From positions 309,235 to 373,234 of the forward strand of contig JH153354.1 of NCBI GenBank assembly GCA_000226015.1: a stretch of DNA of 64,000 nt. Direction: 5' to 3'. Shown here piece after piece: positions 40,001 to 55,000 of this stretch (positions within the stretch are counted from its first letter, which is position 1; each line of letters begins with the position of its first letter). The notes under the pieces were generated by a model that was not told where the DNA came from, searched no databases, and saw only the letters and a list, made by a program, of their open reading frames with translations. The DNA is from Mnemiopsis leidyi. Lineage: Eukaryota > Ctenophora > Tentaculata > Lobata > Bolinopsidae. The position numbers and the translations under genes are program-made.

Positions 40001-43000
40001 TCTTGAGTGCCGCCTATCGTATTATTCATAACGAATTTTTGACTCCTGCAAATTATATCAGCATTGATATATAATTATAAATTTTTTAATCTAGTTATAA
40101 ATCATAGTAAAAACATTGATCCATGTGCAATGTGCATGGGGGGTGTAGGAAAGATTTAAACTTACTAAGCTACTGACAAAGACGTGCTGGTAGCTAAAAC
40201 TTGCTAACTTTCTAACTTACAAACCTAGCCGTCTAAATCCATACCTTGGTGAACACTGCCGAGACAGGAAGACATACTACTTTGCAGTACCAGGTAGACA
40301 CTGTGTGAACTTTACACAGATACCGGTAGAGCGCGAGTTCTAGACAAGAAATTTGTAACCTTCTCAAGGTTTCAGCAAGTAGCGAAATCTAGAATTATAT
40401 TCTACGAGTTGCGAGTAAGAAACTAATACCTGTAGTTGCAGTTCTCAAGAAAACACTTACTGTCTTAAATATTGTACAATTTCCGACCATTGAATCGATT
40501 ATTCCTTTTAACTTTAAGTTAGGAGTGTAATTATATAGCAGTTAATTTCAATTCCTGATCTGTGGTAAAAACTTACGTACTTTAGTAGTCAATGACTGCA
40601 CTCAGCTACATGTGTTATGTGATGACGTAGGAACAAGACATGTACAATATGATTTCAAAGAAGTCTATTTTTAAATCGAACAAAGTCTTGTAACGACACC
40701 AAGACTGACACGCTCTTGAATATAGCACCGATCAAAACTCCATGTGGTTGCACGAATTTTGAGTCTCAATCATTCCCGAAATTATGCTCTGAGTTTTATT
40801 ACAATGTATTAATCAGAATACAAATAATACACGACGGCTTTATTGATGTTTAAGTTTAACCGAGCGATGCCAATATTTTCTCATTCATGCAGTACAAAAG
40901 TCTAAATGTCGCATTTTTCGAATGTCACAGAGTTTTACAAACTGATCTATCAGTGTTACCGTCTACAGTACCGTCAATAGGTCAGTGTAAGCTAATCACA
41001 TTCCAATACCACCAGTGTCTATAACCGACACCTCAAATATTTGAGCATTTTTATTCTACCGAGAACTCCAGGTATTTCATTATTAGACAGAGAACACCAA
41101 TAATATTAGACCTGAGAGATAGAGCTACATAGGTAGCGACATTTTCATGAACCATTAGATCGGCTACAGTCTGACAATATTTCATTGAACAGCCCAAATA
41201 AATGTGTTATATGTTTGAATATGAAAGTACACGAGACACACCATATAATATTTAAGGAAATGTAATGTACACGGCGGGTGAATAATGAACTTCTTCAGTA
41301 CGTGACCCGTGCAATGTTCCTTCAATAAAGTCTTGTTGATGTGCGAACTAACCCCCCACTTTTTATTTCATTCAATACGTAGATGTGCTGCAACATAAGC
41401 TTAATAAGGCATATGAGAATTAAACAATGTCTTCTGTCTAGATGACCGGACGTTTTGTCGTACCAATGTGTTCCACAGTTCCGTGAACTCAGGCGATATG
41501 AGTACGTTAACCACGACTGACATTACATCGCCACAGTCGCTATAATTGAAAACGTCTATAAAACGATTTAACGCGAGGATATTCAAAGGTTTCAAGTGCT
41601 ACAAAATCAGCGCACGTGCTATAAAATCAGCGCACGTGCTATAAAATTAGCGCACGTGCTCTATACCAAATAAGGGAGCTGTACCAACAAGCAACAATAA
41701 CGGAGTTTAAACAGACGCGTAAAATTAGTTCCGTACTTGTAAGGAACTCCTGACGTTCAGCGATGAGTCTATCGCCGTCCTCATTGTGTTCGTCGTCGTC
41801 CAGATGGACCTGACATTGTGCGATCAGCTGGAACCCCCGCCTCTCCGATACCACCTTGGACAGGGACTCGTTCCAGGGCTTCCTACACCAGCGAGTTTCA
41901 TGTTGACCGTACATGATCAGGACTACATTACAGCACTACACACTGGAGATACAACATCCAGTTCCACCAAACAAACAATTGCAAAAACGCATCGAACAAG
42001 AGCTGGAGTGAGAGAGAGACCCGGACTCGACCCGACATCACAGGACAGGTTTGAGATGTCATCAATACTGGAGATAGAGCCAAGCGGGAGAATGGGGTGA
42101 GAGAGGGAAGCCAGCAAAGCTCCTAATACCCTCAAGAATTTTCCTAACATGGTCAGGTACTATCGGCTTGTGCACAGGACTCGGGGAACAGTGGACGGCT
42201 GAGATCCTGTCAACTGTATGGCTGTGGTTGGAGACAGAGAATGTTGCTCTGCGGGCAGACTCAAGTCAGAACCACCAGTTTCCAGCTGGAAAAGCTTTGA
42301 GGACGGTAAGTTGTTGCTCGACTCGGGACTTAGGAGTTTTCTAAAGTATTTTTGGAAAATTTGGGAGTTCACAAAGCTTTGCCGTGACGTGCTAATTGAT
42401 GGCTGGGGAACTTTAGACTCAGTAATAACATGAAGATACATTGTACATTGACTATTTAATAATCGGGACAAGTCTGACCTTACGTCAGCTAAGGTTTGCC
42501 ATATACGTGACATGTTCAAACACGTGACACGTTCAAACACGTGACACGTTCAAACACGTGACACGTTCAAACACGTGACATGTTCAAACACGTGACACGT
42601 TCAAACACGTGACACGTTCAAACACGTGACACGTTCAAACACGTGACATGTTCAAACACGTGACACGTTCAAACACGTGACACGTTCTTAATCTATCAGG
42701 ACTGACATAGTGAGCATGGCTATCCAATCAGGTGAAGTAATTTCTCTCGTTTTATTCTGGAGAAAAATCGGCAATAAAATGGAGATATTTTTTGAATTCT
42801 TTCAAAGCTTGACCAAGTCTATTGTCTTTTGTCGACAAAGGGATAAAAAATAACCTTTGCATGATCTTAAAAACGCCGAAATTATACTTTATACTTGACA
42901 TGCTATAATGTGATGTGTAAATGTTTCAATATTTTATGCATGGATAACTTTAAGCATTGCAATAACTTAACGCATTACACTTAACTCATTACAATAACGC

Positions 43001-46000
43001 AACTTATTACGAATACAATAACTTTACTCATTACAATAGTGACGATATTTGGTCAGCTATTTATGCCAAATGTACCTAATCTAGTGCTTATTCTTCTCTA
43101 TAGTTAAGCCAAATGTTACATTTAGCGCTAGCTATTAAACTAATGATGTATAAATAATATCTACAAATTCAAATGTTGATTACATTTCTCAAACCTCTCC
43201 TCAGGAACCAGAGAAAAGGGTTAAGGACAATAGGCATTGTCTGAATGTTCGACCTTCGCCAGGAAATCGATCGAAAGAGGACACAGGTAAACCAATACCA
43301 ATCTAAACAGTCTCAACCGAGCTACAAAGTGGCGCGAAACAACAACTTAAATCCATCATATACACGGTACACCAAACGTGGTAATCTGAAAGTGATGACA
43401 CAGAGATCGGGCCCGGACCAAAACTCGGAGCTGCCCGGGAAACCAGAAAGTAGAAGTCCTGGGTCAGGCACGAGTTGATGATGACAGGGAGAAACATACT
43501 AAAACATTGCGGGTAGATCGGAGAGGAGGTCGTGTTTAAATGTATGTGGTGGTGTAGGCAGCACGTGCTGGTACTTTCTTACAGAGGATACGCCAGCACT
43601 CTCTCAATCCTCTACACATGTTTCTAATCAACATTTGCTTGGATATGTTTCACATACAACGTATTTTGTGAAATACATTTGCAATGGCACCTAGGTTAAG
43701 GCACTAGTACGAGTCAGTGTAATTTTCGTCAGAATCTACACGGTCTAAGTTGCTTTATCGACCACTAAATACTTTAACAAAGTGTAGATCCACACTTTAC
43801 AGCTTACATTCCTTAATCGCACCTGTCAATTTACAGTCCTGAATGGGGTGTAAACTTCACGACAGATACCTCCTGCAGACAATCACTGAATCACGAGCCC
43901 GTATGATGAAATTATAGAATTACACGACCAAGTAATGAGTGCACTGACACTGGCCAGGCCTCTAAAGCTCTAATTATGTAATTTCAAAGACCCGTGATAA
44001 TTACGTGTTAAACGATTTGCGAAAGTGCAATTCTTATCTACTTATCACTTCGTTACCATATCTGTGTCGCGGTTCACAAAGTTCAAAATTCCTCCCGTAA
44101 ACTGACGACTCCTCAGTAATAAGGAAATATTTACTTTTCAGTGTTACACTGGGACCTGAGAATAATATGCGGATCTGAATGAGCCATGTAAGTTGTTAGC
44201 ATATTTCATGATTTAGGTGTGACGTGTAATCACTTTCTACGGCTGATGAATACTGAGCCCAGGATTTAGAGGGAGAACATGAACATTGCAGTTTGCACTA
44301 CCTATTTCGTGTTGAAACGTGATCAAAATGTTTACTGCGCTAATGTATGGAGAGTATACAGGGGAAATCAAATCATGGTATACGCAACTCATTTAACAAC
44401 TCATTTAAGGGACCGTGCTGGATATGAAGTTGACTGTTGAGGGATCATGGTCTATTTTACATCATGGTGTATTTTGCATTCAATACAGCAATTAAATAAG
44501 TTGATGCTGCATCTAAAAAAGGTCCCTCTACCTTTTAAGTGCTAGAGTACCAGTATTTTACCTTCAAGTAAGTCACAGATTTGACGAAGATTCAAGACCA
44601 ACAGGGCAAGTTGATATTTTCTCAACTTTTATCTTCTTATCTTTTAGCAAATTAGCTTATCTCGACTGACATTTCAGATACTCGACAAGCCAGCACTGTA
44701 CTAGAGTCGCCCAGTCCAAAAGCTGTTCTTACGCAAAAACCACGTATATAATATATACAGTCTAGACAGTGCTATAATCTTTCAATAAGACGGTCAACAC
44801 AGAACATAATCGAATTTGCTAACTTCTTCAACTTTGACCAAATCCGCTGTACACTCAAAGCTACTCTTAGACAAGTCTACTATAACTCTAGAACTTGAAG
44901 TTAGAAATAGTTGTGTTAATGAGATGGTAAGTCCTGCTCTGTAAAATAGAAGATATTATCAGCTCTTTAGATAGTTTGCAAATTGTGGGCGTGGCAGTTA
45001 AGCTTACCGACCAACTGAGTTAAATGAAAGGATAATTGTTTAAAGAAGCCGACCGGACTACAGTTAGCACTATTTCTTACTCAAACACTTCGTTATCCCT
45101 TATTATTGCAAACTCAGAGTGGCTATTTTAAAACCTATTTCTTCTTTCCTTTGAATAGCCTATAATGCTACAATGGCGATACAATGAGTATAGCAAGCCT
45201 ATAGGTTTGTAGGCACTAGGACTAAGGACCCGATAGAAACCCTCCAACTGTGACACTTGACGGCAAGACGGGTTCATTCGCCATCTCCCAGATGACCTCA
45301 GCAGGAACTTTAAACATGCCGCAACTCCTGCAGCTTGTTGAAAGCTTGCGTAAAATCACTCCAGTTCCACGCTCGCAGTGACGAGAAGTCTACAGGGATG
45401 AACCCTGTGATTTAACACTAAATAATATGAGAGAATGTCTGGGATAAGTGGGATAACTGTCTAATATCTTGAAAACTCACTCTTTTTAGAGCAATCTTGT
45501 AGATCGTGAAGGATATAGTCACAGTGATCCCACCAATAGCGATAGAATAGAGATTGTTGGATTTCGCACTTTCTTTACCGGGCAAATTGCGATAGTATTA
45601 CAAGCATCACATAATATCTAAATAACTGCCTATAAGAACGCACCCATCTTAACTTAGAGCAGTTCACCTCTTTCATTTCTTGTATCATCAAAACTTATGT
45701 CGGGAGGACAAAACTTTATATCAAGTTTCGCAGTTAGACCTGCAAAATACTTTCTCACCCAAGATAGGTAGTGCTTTATCAGCCTGTAGCTAAAGCAGTA
45801 TGTGTTCACAAAACAGTCCTTTACCGGCTTGTAGCTATAGTAGTATGTAGCTATAGCAGTATGTGTTCACAACAAGTATTTCTCACCAACTCTCCCAGCT
45901 GCGTGACAAACAGGTTAGATCACGTTAGGAGAGGAGCCATGTAATGGGGTGATATCAGGCGCAACACTAGCGGTATTTCAACAGTCACTTTGTTAGAACA

Positions 46001-49000
46001 CTTATGTAATCTCTTTCGCGTCAAAGCAATGTCTAAAACTCGATATCTTTTTCCTTCTTTTCCTTACAGCTTGATATAAAATGAAATACACTGGGAGAAC
46101 TCTGCTGGTAAGAGGTACAGTGGCCCATGTCCGCTATGTACTAATGTGCTACTTCTGAAACAAACCTCACCACCCGACTAACTGACCTGAACTACCTGAA
46201 CTACCTGAACTACCTGAACTACCTGAACTACCTGAACTACCTGAACTACCTGAACTACCTGAACTACCTGAACTACCTGAACTACCTGAACTACCTGAAC
46301 TACCAGAACTACCTGAACTACCTGAACTACCTGAACTACCTGAACTACCTGAACTACCTGAACTACCTGAACTACCTGAACTACCTGAACTACCTGAACT
46401 ACCTGAACTACCTGTACTATTCCTACTGTAGCACTGAACAAATACCTTTACTTTAAAATGTTTACCAGTTAAAAGTGGTGTGCCTAGTTTTTCTTCAATA
46501 AAACCTGACCCACCTGAATATAGCAGAGTCAGATCAACAGCCTGCATTTCAGTGAAACCTGCTATGTACAAACAGAACCAGACGCATCGTATACAAGAGA
46601 ACTCGACCAGCTGTCAGAACGAATATTTTTAGCACTCAAGCCAAACGAAATAAAAGTAGCTACTGCCCCGATGATGCTCAGGGGGCACGGTGGCTAATAA
46701 CAAAAGATTTGGATCTTTATATTAGTTGATAATGACCTTCGTCAGTCCTTCAAGATTGATATACGTTCCTCTAAAAGGACAGCACGTAACTTGATACATA
46801 CTATGAGGCCGCCCATCGTGTCTTTGTCACAAGTGATTAGAAGTGTCACTGAAAGTTCGCTACTTTTGTTGGCAATAGACTTGTAGTCCCCTCGACGCAT
46901 CTAACTAAGCACACTTTTAAAATAAGATAGTTCTGTAAATTATGTAAACTGGCAAACCTTCCATGACTAGGCGTTTCTCGGTTATCGACCGTCGTAAACT
47001 CCTCGCCATTCCTAAGCTGCTCCAACGACTCGAAAAACAACTCAAACGACGAAGGACGATATAAAGAATGTACGCTGAGCTCTGCACGAGTGAGGGATAT
47101 GATCGATAAGGAACGTCAGGCGAATGAATAAAAGCATTATTAGAAAGACCAAACCAACCAAATTGCGATTTCACCTGTAAGGTCTAAACCGAGAGACTTT
47201 TGTTAAATGGCCATGCCAGACAGCCATGCTTTATTCGATAATAATGCAACCTTTGTTTTTGAATCCTAAGGAGCCTTGCTCACACTGCCAACCGCAATAC
47301 AACCTCATTTCCTCGACGTTCTGCCCTAAAATTCGCCTACTTCGCTGTAAGTACGTCCAAACGTCCAAAAAGTTTCAGTACAGACGTGTTTCCTTTTTCT
47401 GAAGTATTGTCTGTTTCTACAACAAAAGATTGATGATTTCTGAACAATAGGCCCGACTTCATACATGATTCATGCCTGCGTTCTGACAAGGAAATCACTG
47501 GGAGATAAAAAGACACGTACGTACGCACGGGTAAGACTTATGGTACTCATTGTTTCGATAAAAAGGTTAATTAGTCAAGCACGATCTATACTATATCTAG
47601 AGATCTAACCTCTATCTACCATTCAGCACACTTAGCAGTTGGCAACAATCCAGGATTTATCCTGCTTATTCGTTACGTTTCATTGCTTTTATACAGTAGC
47701 CCCTGGACAAAATGTCTAGTAAATCCGTGTAACTTGAAAACAACGTTGAATTACGTTACGTAAATCAGGCACACATTATGAGTCATACATCAGGACATAA
47801 ACGGAGAGAAACCTGACCAGTGTCCACTTGACACCTCCGGGAACCAGTCCATATGAGGCTTACAAAACGTTGGAACATTACAGCGGCATCAATCAGTGAT
47901 CTAATCCTTTCTTGTACATCATCTACTTGAACTGAAAACCCAGCCCATTCTTTACAGGGTGAGGCCTACACAAAATATTATGCTATAATTCAAATTTTTA
48001 TAGATTTTACAGGAACCACGCAACAATATTCCTGTTTTGATAGGTTTTCTAAATTTAGCTTACATAATACGTCATATGTGGTGTGTCGACCTGAACTGAA
48101 AATCAGAACCAGATAACATTTAATATGGGTTGTTTTATCGGACATAATTTTCTAAGACGACCGGCTTTCAGGATTTCAGGAATCTGTTAAATATTTACCA
48201 TATCATTACATATATACCTAAAATTGGAGATGGTAGGAATTAGATTTATATGTAACTTACTGCACATGATATGAGGTGTTCCTATACCGAATTTCATATA
48301 ATTGCCTATGCGGTATTCTATAACAGAGGTTTACTGAAAACAGTGCTTTCCCGGTTTCAAAATGCGTAAAGCTAAATAGTTTCGTGACAGATAATATTAC
48401 TAAAGGCATTATATACTATTTAATTTGAGCTAAAAACTATAATAATGCTATTACAGTATTTCAAAAAGAAATAAGGGCAATCAAAACTAAAAATGCTCTA
48501 TTGAAATCAAGACAAATCAGGATAATAACTTTCCACTCACAATCTTCATCAGGGTTGCAGTAATCCAAGAGATCAACGACCACCTCTACTAAAGGTCCAG
48601 GACCCTCCTCGTCTACATCGTCCTGATCTTCTCTTTCTACTTCTTCTGGAGCTTGTTCGTCCTCCGCAGACTTGGAAAAGTCTGCAACAACCTTTTGTGG
48701 GCCAGAAGGCGAATCAGGAAGAGTCAGGTTGACCAGCGCAGCAACAGGCTCAATGAAATTTAGATTTGTTTTTATGAGCCCATTTGCACCACAAGCCATC
48801 ATGTTACCGTCTTCAAGTTCATTAATGAGGTTTTTCTTAGCTGGTTCAGGAATATCCAGCGTGAGAATTTCTTCTTTGATCTTATCTGTCAACTCGGTAT
48901 GGACTGCTAGGAACTGTCCAGAGGGTACAAGAGATTCCTCTTTAGGAGCCTTTGGATACTCCAAGGCATATCCGTAATCCTCCATGCCTATCGGAACTGC

Positions 49001-52000
49001 TCTTATGTCTTTGCCAATACAGGCAAGAGAAACCGGTAGATCCATTGCTAGAGGAACTCGCTCAACCTGTTCTTTTATATCCTCCTCGACAGTTGGCAAA
49101 TCTTCATCACAGGGTACCATCTCCTCGCACTCCAGCATCTCAGGGGCATCTTCAGCAGTGTCTTGAGATTTTGGAACAATCTTTCTAGTGATGTGCTCTA
49201 AGTTTATAGTGAGGCTAATCGGTGTTCCGTCCTTCTTAGCTGCTTTCAGATTGATGCTGTCGCCCTCCAGATTTTCGAGCTCGTCTATTTCTTTTACAAG
49301 AAGATCAAGGGTCTCCTCATCAAGGTCGATAGATTTTAAAGATTTCAAGATCTGAGCTCTTATCTCTAATGTAATAGGAATGATTTTCTTGATTTCTGTA
49401 GTGGCTTTGATGCTTTCCTCCTCTGTGGGAACCGAGACAGTTGTCTTAGTGATACGATGGATATTAATTGTAAAATCAATTGGAGTCCCATCTTTTTTGT
49501 ACGTTTTAAGCTCAACTGTATCACCATGTAAGTTCAAAAGCTTGCTAAGCTGGTCTCTCAATAGATCGATAGTCTCCTGATCATGACCAGATGAGGCTAA
49601 GTTGTCCACAATTTGTGACTTAATATCATCGGTGACAGGAATATCAGATATCAGAGCCGTGTCATCTTGGGGAACCTGGAGATCACATTTAACTGCAACT
49701 GGTGTACTTTCAATCAGCTCATAACCCTCATCTTCTTCCATTGGAATAGGAACAATTTTCTTGATTATGTTGTCTATGTTAACTGAAAGACTAATTGGGG
49801 TGCCATCTTCTTTTTGGCAGCGATTTCCATTTTTCCATCCTCCACTGAGTCAATCTTTTTAAGTTCTTCTTCGAGAAGCTTCATGGTCTCTTCGTCGAAT
49901 TCTCCAGATTGTAACGACAAAAGAATCTGTGCCTTAATAGCATCAGTTATTGGAGTCACAACTGGTTCTTCCTCAGCTTTAGCAGGAACCGCTTTTTCTG
50001 AAGCAGCATCAGCTGGAAGAACCAATTCGTAAGCATCATCTTCAGCTGGTTTTGATGTAATATGTCGGGTGATATGAGATACGTTAATTGTCAAGGAAAT
50101 TGGAGTTCCATCTTTCTTCTTTGTGTCCAGTTTTATCTGATCACCTTCCAGAGAATCCAACTTATCGATTTCATCCTCCAATAAACCGAGTGCCTCGTCA
50201 TCTAGACTTGCTTCCTTTAATGATTCCAGTATCTGGGATTTAATATCGTCAGTTACAGGGACCATTTTCTTAAGAACTGCCTCACCAGGGGCTTGTTCAA
50301 AAGCAGGGGGCTCTTCTCTTTCAACGGCGATGACTTCATTAAAACTTTCCTCCATAGGAATTTGTTCCATGGGTTCATCTTCGGGGACCTGTTTCGTCTT
50401 TGGTTTATCTGCAGCATCAACCAACTCATATCCCTCTTCGTCTGACAAAGGGACAGGTGCAATATGTCTTGTGATATGAGAAATATTTATTGTGAGAGAT
50501 ATGGGAGTGCCATCCTTCTTTTTCGTGTCAAGTTTTACTTGGTCACCTTCCAAACTCTCCAACTTGTCAACTTCTTTCTTTAACAGATCAAGTGTCTCGT
50601 CGTCAAGGTTAGACCCTTCGAGCGAATCCATTATCTGGGATTTAATATCTTCAGTAGCAGGAACTTTCTTTGGTCAACTGGTTCTTCAGGTACTTCTTTA
50701 ACGACAGGAGGTGTTTCCATTTCCACAGTTAAATCGTCAATACCACTGTTTTCAGGTGTAGTATCTCCAACAAGCGGCTCTTCTTCCATTATGAGAGGTT
50801 CCAGAGGAGCACTCTGCTGTACAGGCTTTTCTGCAGCCTCCACCATCTCATATCCCTCATCCTCTTTCTTCGAGATAGGTACAAAGTGGCGGGTCAAATG
50901 AGAAACGTTGATGGTCAAGTGAACGGGGGTACCGTCCGCTTTTTTAGTGCTGACTTTAACCTGGTCATTCTCTAGATGGGTCAGTTGAGCAACTTCTTTG
51001 ATTAATAGCTCGGTTGCTTCTTCCTCGAGATTTGACTGCTTCAAAGTGTCAAAAATCTTAGATCGAAGGGTATCAGGAATAGGGACACTGGCTTTCTGTT
51101 CCTGGTCAGGTAAATCGTCTGTCTGGATAGAAAGTTCTACTACAATTGGCTGCCTTTCTGGTGCTGATTCTGTAACAGGCTTTTCTTCAGGAGAAATAAC
51201 AGGCGCTTCCAAAACTTCTGGCTCATCATCTGGAATTTCTACAAGTTCAAAACCGTCATCACTACTTACTGGTGAAATTATTTTGGTAATGTGACTGATG
51301 TTTATGGTCAGATCTATAGGAGTACCATCTTTTTTCGTAGCGGATAATTTCATCTTGTCTCCTTCTAACCTATCTATCTTGTCAACTTCGTCAGTTAAGA
51401 GTTCCATCGTTTCATCATCAAGATTAGCACTTTTCAATGATTCTAGGATTTGGTTCTTGATATCATCACTCATAGGAACAGAGGGAACTAGTTTTGTTTC
51501 GGAAGTTGGAGAAGAATCATCGTTTGTGGGAGTCATTTTATCCTCCAGAGCTATGTCTTGTGCAGTTGGAACCTTCAGAGGGGCGACCTCTGTTGGTTTT
51601 GCAGGTTTTATTACAACCTTTTCCGGAAGTTCTTCCTCTACTTCCGGTACATCTTTATCATTTCCACTGTCAGTAACATCATCACTTCCATCAGAAGGAA
51701 CCGCAGGAAATAAGTGCTTTGTCACGTGCCTGATATTAATAGTAAGTTCCACCGGAGTTCCATCTTTTTTCTTGGCATTCAACGTAACTGAATCTCCTTC
51801 AAGAACTTCACGCTTGTTCAGTTCATCTACAATCAAAGAAATTGTTTCTTCGTCATTTGGATGTTCGCCCTCTTTCAAAGAAGCAATGATTTGCGCTTTT
51901 ATATCGTCTGTAAGAGGAGTAGAGACAGGTTTTCCAGCTTCCGGATTTGACATTACCTTCACAGCCTCCTGCAATTTTATTGGTTCCACTTCGATGGACT

Positions 52001-55000
52001 TGACCGGTTTAACTTTAACTTTCTTAATGGTGTCTTCCTTCTTAGAAATGCCTGGTAGATCAGCAACCTCATCCTTAACTGCTGGCAGAGTAATAGCTTC
52101 TTTACTGATATACTTAATATTTAAGATCATTTCCACGGGGGTACCGTCGCTCTTAACTACATTGATAGTCACATTATCATCATTGAGTTGTACTAATTTG
52201 TCTATCTCATCGGAAAGTAATTGAATCGAATCCTCATCTAAGTCGCTCGATTGGAGAGACAATTTGATTTTTTCTTTCATTTCATCAGTAACATCGGTTT
52301 TAAATTCTGGTGCACCTTCAACGGTTATTTCTTGACTTACTTTTATAGGATATATCAAAACTGGCTTAGCAGGTTCAACAGGTATTTGCTCAGGAGTAGA
52401 GTTGTTGCGAAGAATATTTTTGACATTAATTGTAAGCTCCACAGGAGTACCGTCTGGTTTCATAGAAGCTAACTTGACTTGATCTCCTTCAATTTCATCA
52501 AGTTTTTCAATTTCCTTCTTGAAAATCTCGATGGTTTCGTCATCTAAATCACCACATGTTAATGCATCAAGGATTTGAGCCCTCAATTCGTCAGTCACTG
52601 GAGTTGAGATCCGTCTCTCGGATTGGGGTAGTGGAGCAACAACTAAGTTGCATTCACCAAGATTCACGATATCGTCCTCTCTGTCAGAATGATCAGATGA
52701 TTCTGAGGATGACGTAGAATCACTATGAGAAGAGACATCATCAGACACCTTGATGATTTGGTTGATATTAATGGTCAGCTCAACTGGCGTGCCATCTTTC
52801 TTGGTAGCACTCAACTTCATAGTATCTCCATCCAAAGTCTCTAGTTTTCTTATTTCATCCACAAGTAAGTCTACAGTCTCATCATCCAGAGGACTAGCTT
52901 TTACAGACTCAATTAGTTGTTCCCTAAGATCGTCAGTAATTGTAAGTGGCTCGTTCTTATCTTCATCTGGCTCGGCAGAGGGTGCCCCTTGAACGGTATT
53001 TGATTCACTTTCCTCTGGAGAAACGTCGACTTTTTGAACAATTTTAGGAATTCTTGGCTGGCTTTCCACAGGGGTACAAGGTTCAACAACGACTTTTGGA
53101 ATAACTGATGGGGAATCAGACAGATCATGAGTTTTGCCTTTGTCTTCTTGTTCTTCCGTATCTTCACAAACCACTTGAACACTGCTAGATGGAGCTTCTG
53201 ATTCTGCTTCAGGTAGGCTTTCCGGCTTTTGAGCCTCATCCAGAATAAATTCCTGGCTGGTTACAGGTTGTTCAGCTTTCGATACAGGCTCAGAAGACTC
53301 TGTGATATCTTGCATTTCATCTGGTTTGTCAGAGGGACTTTGTACAGGTTTAGACGCTTCAACGATATGCTTTACATTTATAGTAAGTTCTATCGGAGTT
53401 CCATCCTTTTTAACTGAGTTTAATTTTATGGAATCGCTGTCTAAAACATCCAGTTTGTTAATTTCACCTTCCAAAAGATCTTTGGTCTCATCGTCAAGAT
53501 CACTGGCTTTGATTGATCGAATAAGCTGATCTCTGATGTCATCTGTCATGGGAATAGAAGTAGGTTCTCCATCTGGACTAGCAAGCTTTCTTGTTACACT
53601 GACATCATCAAGATGAGCAACTGTCTTGTCAGCAGGCTGTTTGGGTGCTCCTTGGCTAGACAGGACATCTGGTTTATCTTCTGGCGATACTGGCATTGAC
53701 TCCCTCTGCGCTATCTCTTTCTCCTCCTGTACTGGAATGTCTTCCTCAACTTCAGGGGATACTTCATCATCAGACATCGGTACATCTTCTTCTGCTAATG
53801 TAGGTTCTTTTATCTCTTCAGCTTTTTCAGATGTCTTGGGTGAAGACTCAACTTGGTCTACCACCTTAGGTTTTTGGATAGGAATATCCTCCTCGGTCTG
53901 TAAAGAAAGGTCTTCATCAGCCATGGAAATATCTTCTTCTTCAAGACTAGGAACAGGAGCTGCCTTAATACCAGCCTTAGATGGTTCAGCTGGTGATTCA
54001 GGGCTGGATACTGCTGGCTTTTTACTCACTACCTCCTGTCGAGGGGCAACTGATTCGACAATGTTTTTGACATTGATTGTCAGCTCGATTGGTGTGCCAT
54101 CTTTCTTAGTAGCATTGAGCTTGATGGTTTCACTGTCGAGAACTTTCAGCTTGTTGATTTCGTCTTTCAGCAGAGCTTTTGTTTCCTCATCTAGATTGCT
54201 ACCATCAATGGATTGATTCAATTGATCTCTGATGTCATCTGTCATGGGAATAGAAGTAGGTTCTTCTCCTGGACTAGCAACCTTTCGTGTTACACTGACA
54301 TCATCAAGATGAGCAACTGTCTTGTCATCAGGCTGTTTGAGTGCTCCTTGGCTAGGCAGGACATCTGGTTTACCTTCTGGAGATACTGGCATTGACTCCC
54401 TCTGCTCTAACTTTTTCTCCTCCTGTAATGGAATGTCTTCTTCAACTTTAGGGGAGACTTCATCTTCAGACATCGGTACATCTTCTTCTGCCAAAGAAAG
54501 TTCTTTTGTAACCTCAGCACTTTCAGGCGCCTTGGGTGCAGACTCAACTTGGTCTACCACCTTAGGTTCTTGGATAGGAATATCCTCCTCGGTCTGTAAA
54601 GAAAGGTCTTCATCAGACATGGGAATATCTTCTTCTTCAAGACTAGGAACAGGAGCTGCCTTAATACCAGCCTTAATTGATTGAGCTGGTGATTCAGGGC
54701 TGGATACTGCTGGCTTTTTACTCACTACCTCCTGTCGAGGGACAACTGATTCGACAATGTTTTTGACATTAATTGTAAGCTCGATTGGCGTGCCATCTTT
54801 CTTGGTAGCATTGAGCTTGATGGTTTCACCGTCCAGAACTTTCAGCTTGTTGATTTCGTCTTTCAGCAGAGCTTTTGTTTCCTCATCTAGATTGCTACCA
54901 TCAATGGATTGATTCAATTGATCTCTGATGTCATCTGTCATGGGAATAGAAGTAGGTTCTTCTCCTGGACTAGCAAGCTTTCTTGTTACACTGACATCAT

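Larger units (their letters stand above)
29514..48540 (-). other. Long 5' intron region (19 kb)
   Basis: Lies between the giant exon and the 29.5-kb first exon. It holds the candidate first exon at 41.9 kb, the gap-flanking duplication (32.2-37.5 kb), several minisatellites and a MITE-like end at 30.83 kb. Short open frames with decent splice sites exist at 42.2-43.3 kb (plus) and 46.93-47.08 kb (minus), but none forms a consistent gene. Confidence 0.5.

Noticed and set aside
42185-43286. Plus-strand exon-like stretches at 42.19-42.31 kb (donor GTAAGT) and 43.21-43.29 kb (acceptor CTCCTCAG, donor GTAAAC)
   Set aside because: Individual splice sites are good, but I could not find one frame that joins them; several incompatible frames look equally plausible.
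46187-46571. Minus-strand ORF rich in Gly-Ser-Ser repeats (silk- or linker-like protein)
   Set aside because: It is only the translation of a perfect 9-bp minisatellite; other frames are equally open and the flanks show no splice sites or coding bias.
46930-47080. Protein-like minus-strand stretch ([20 protein letters not shown]) with a good CTCGTGCAG acceptor
   Set aside because: Its start would be phase 1 but no phase 1 donor follows; the only nearby donors are weak and in phases 0 or 2, so it fits neither the cassette rule nor the plakin frame.
51298-52224. Plus-strand ORF of 308 codons rich in Ser/Phe
   Set aside because: Antisense shadow of DGTP repeats; recurrent plus-strand ORFs across the exon mirror the repeat period.
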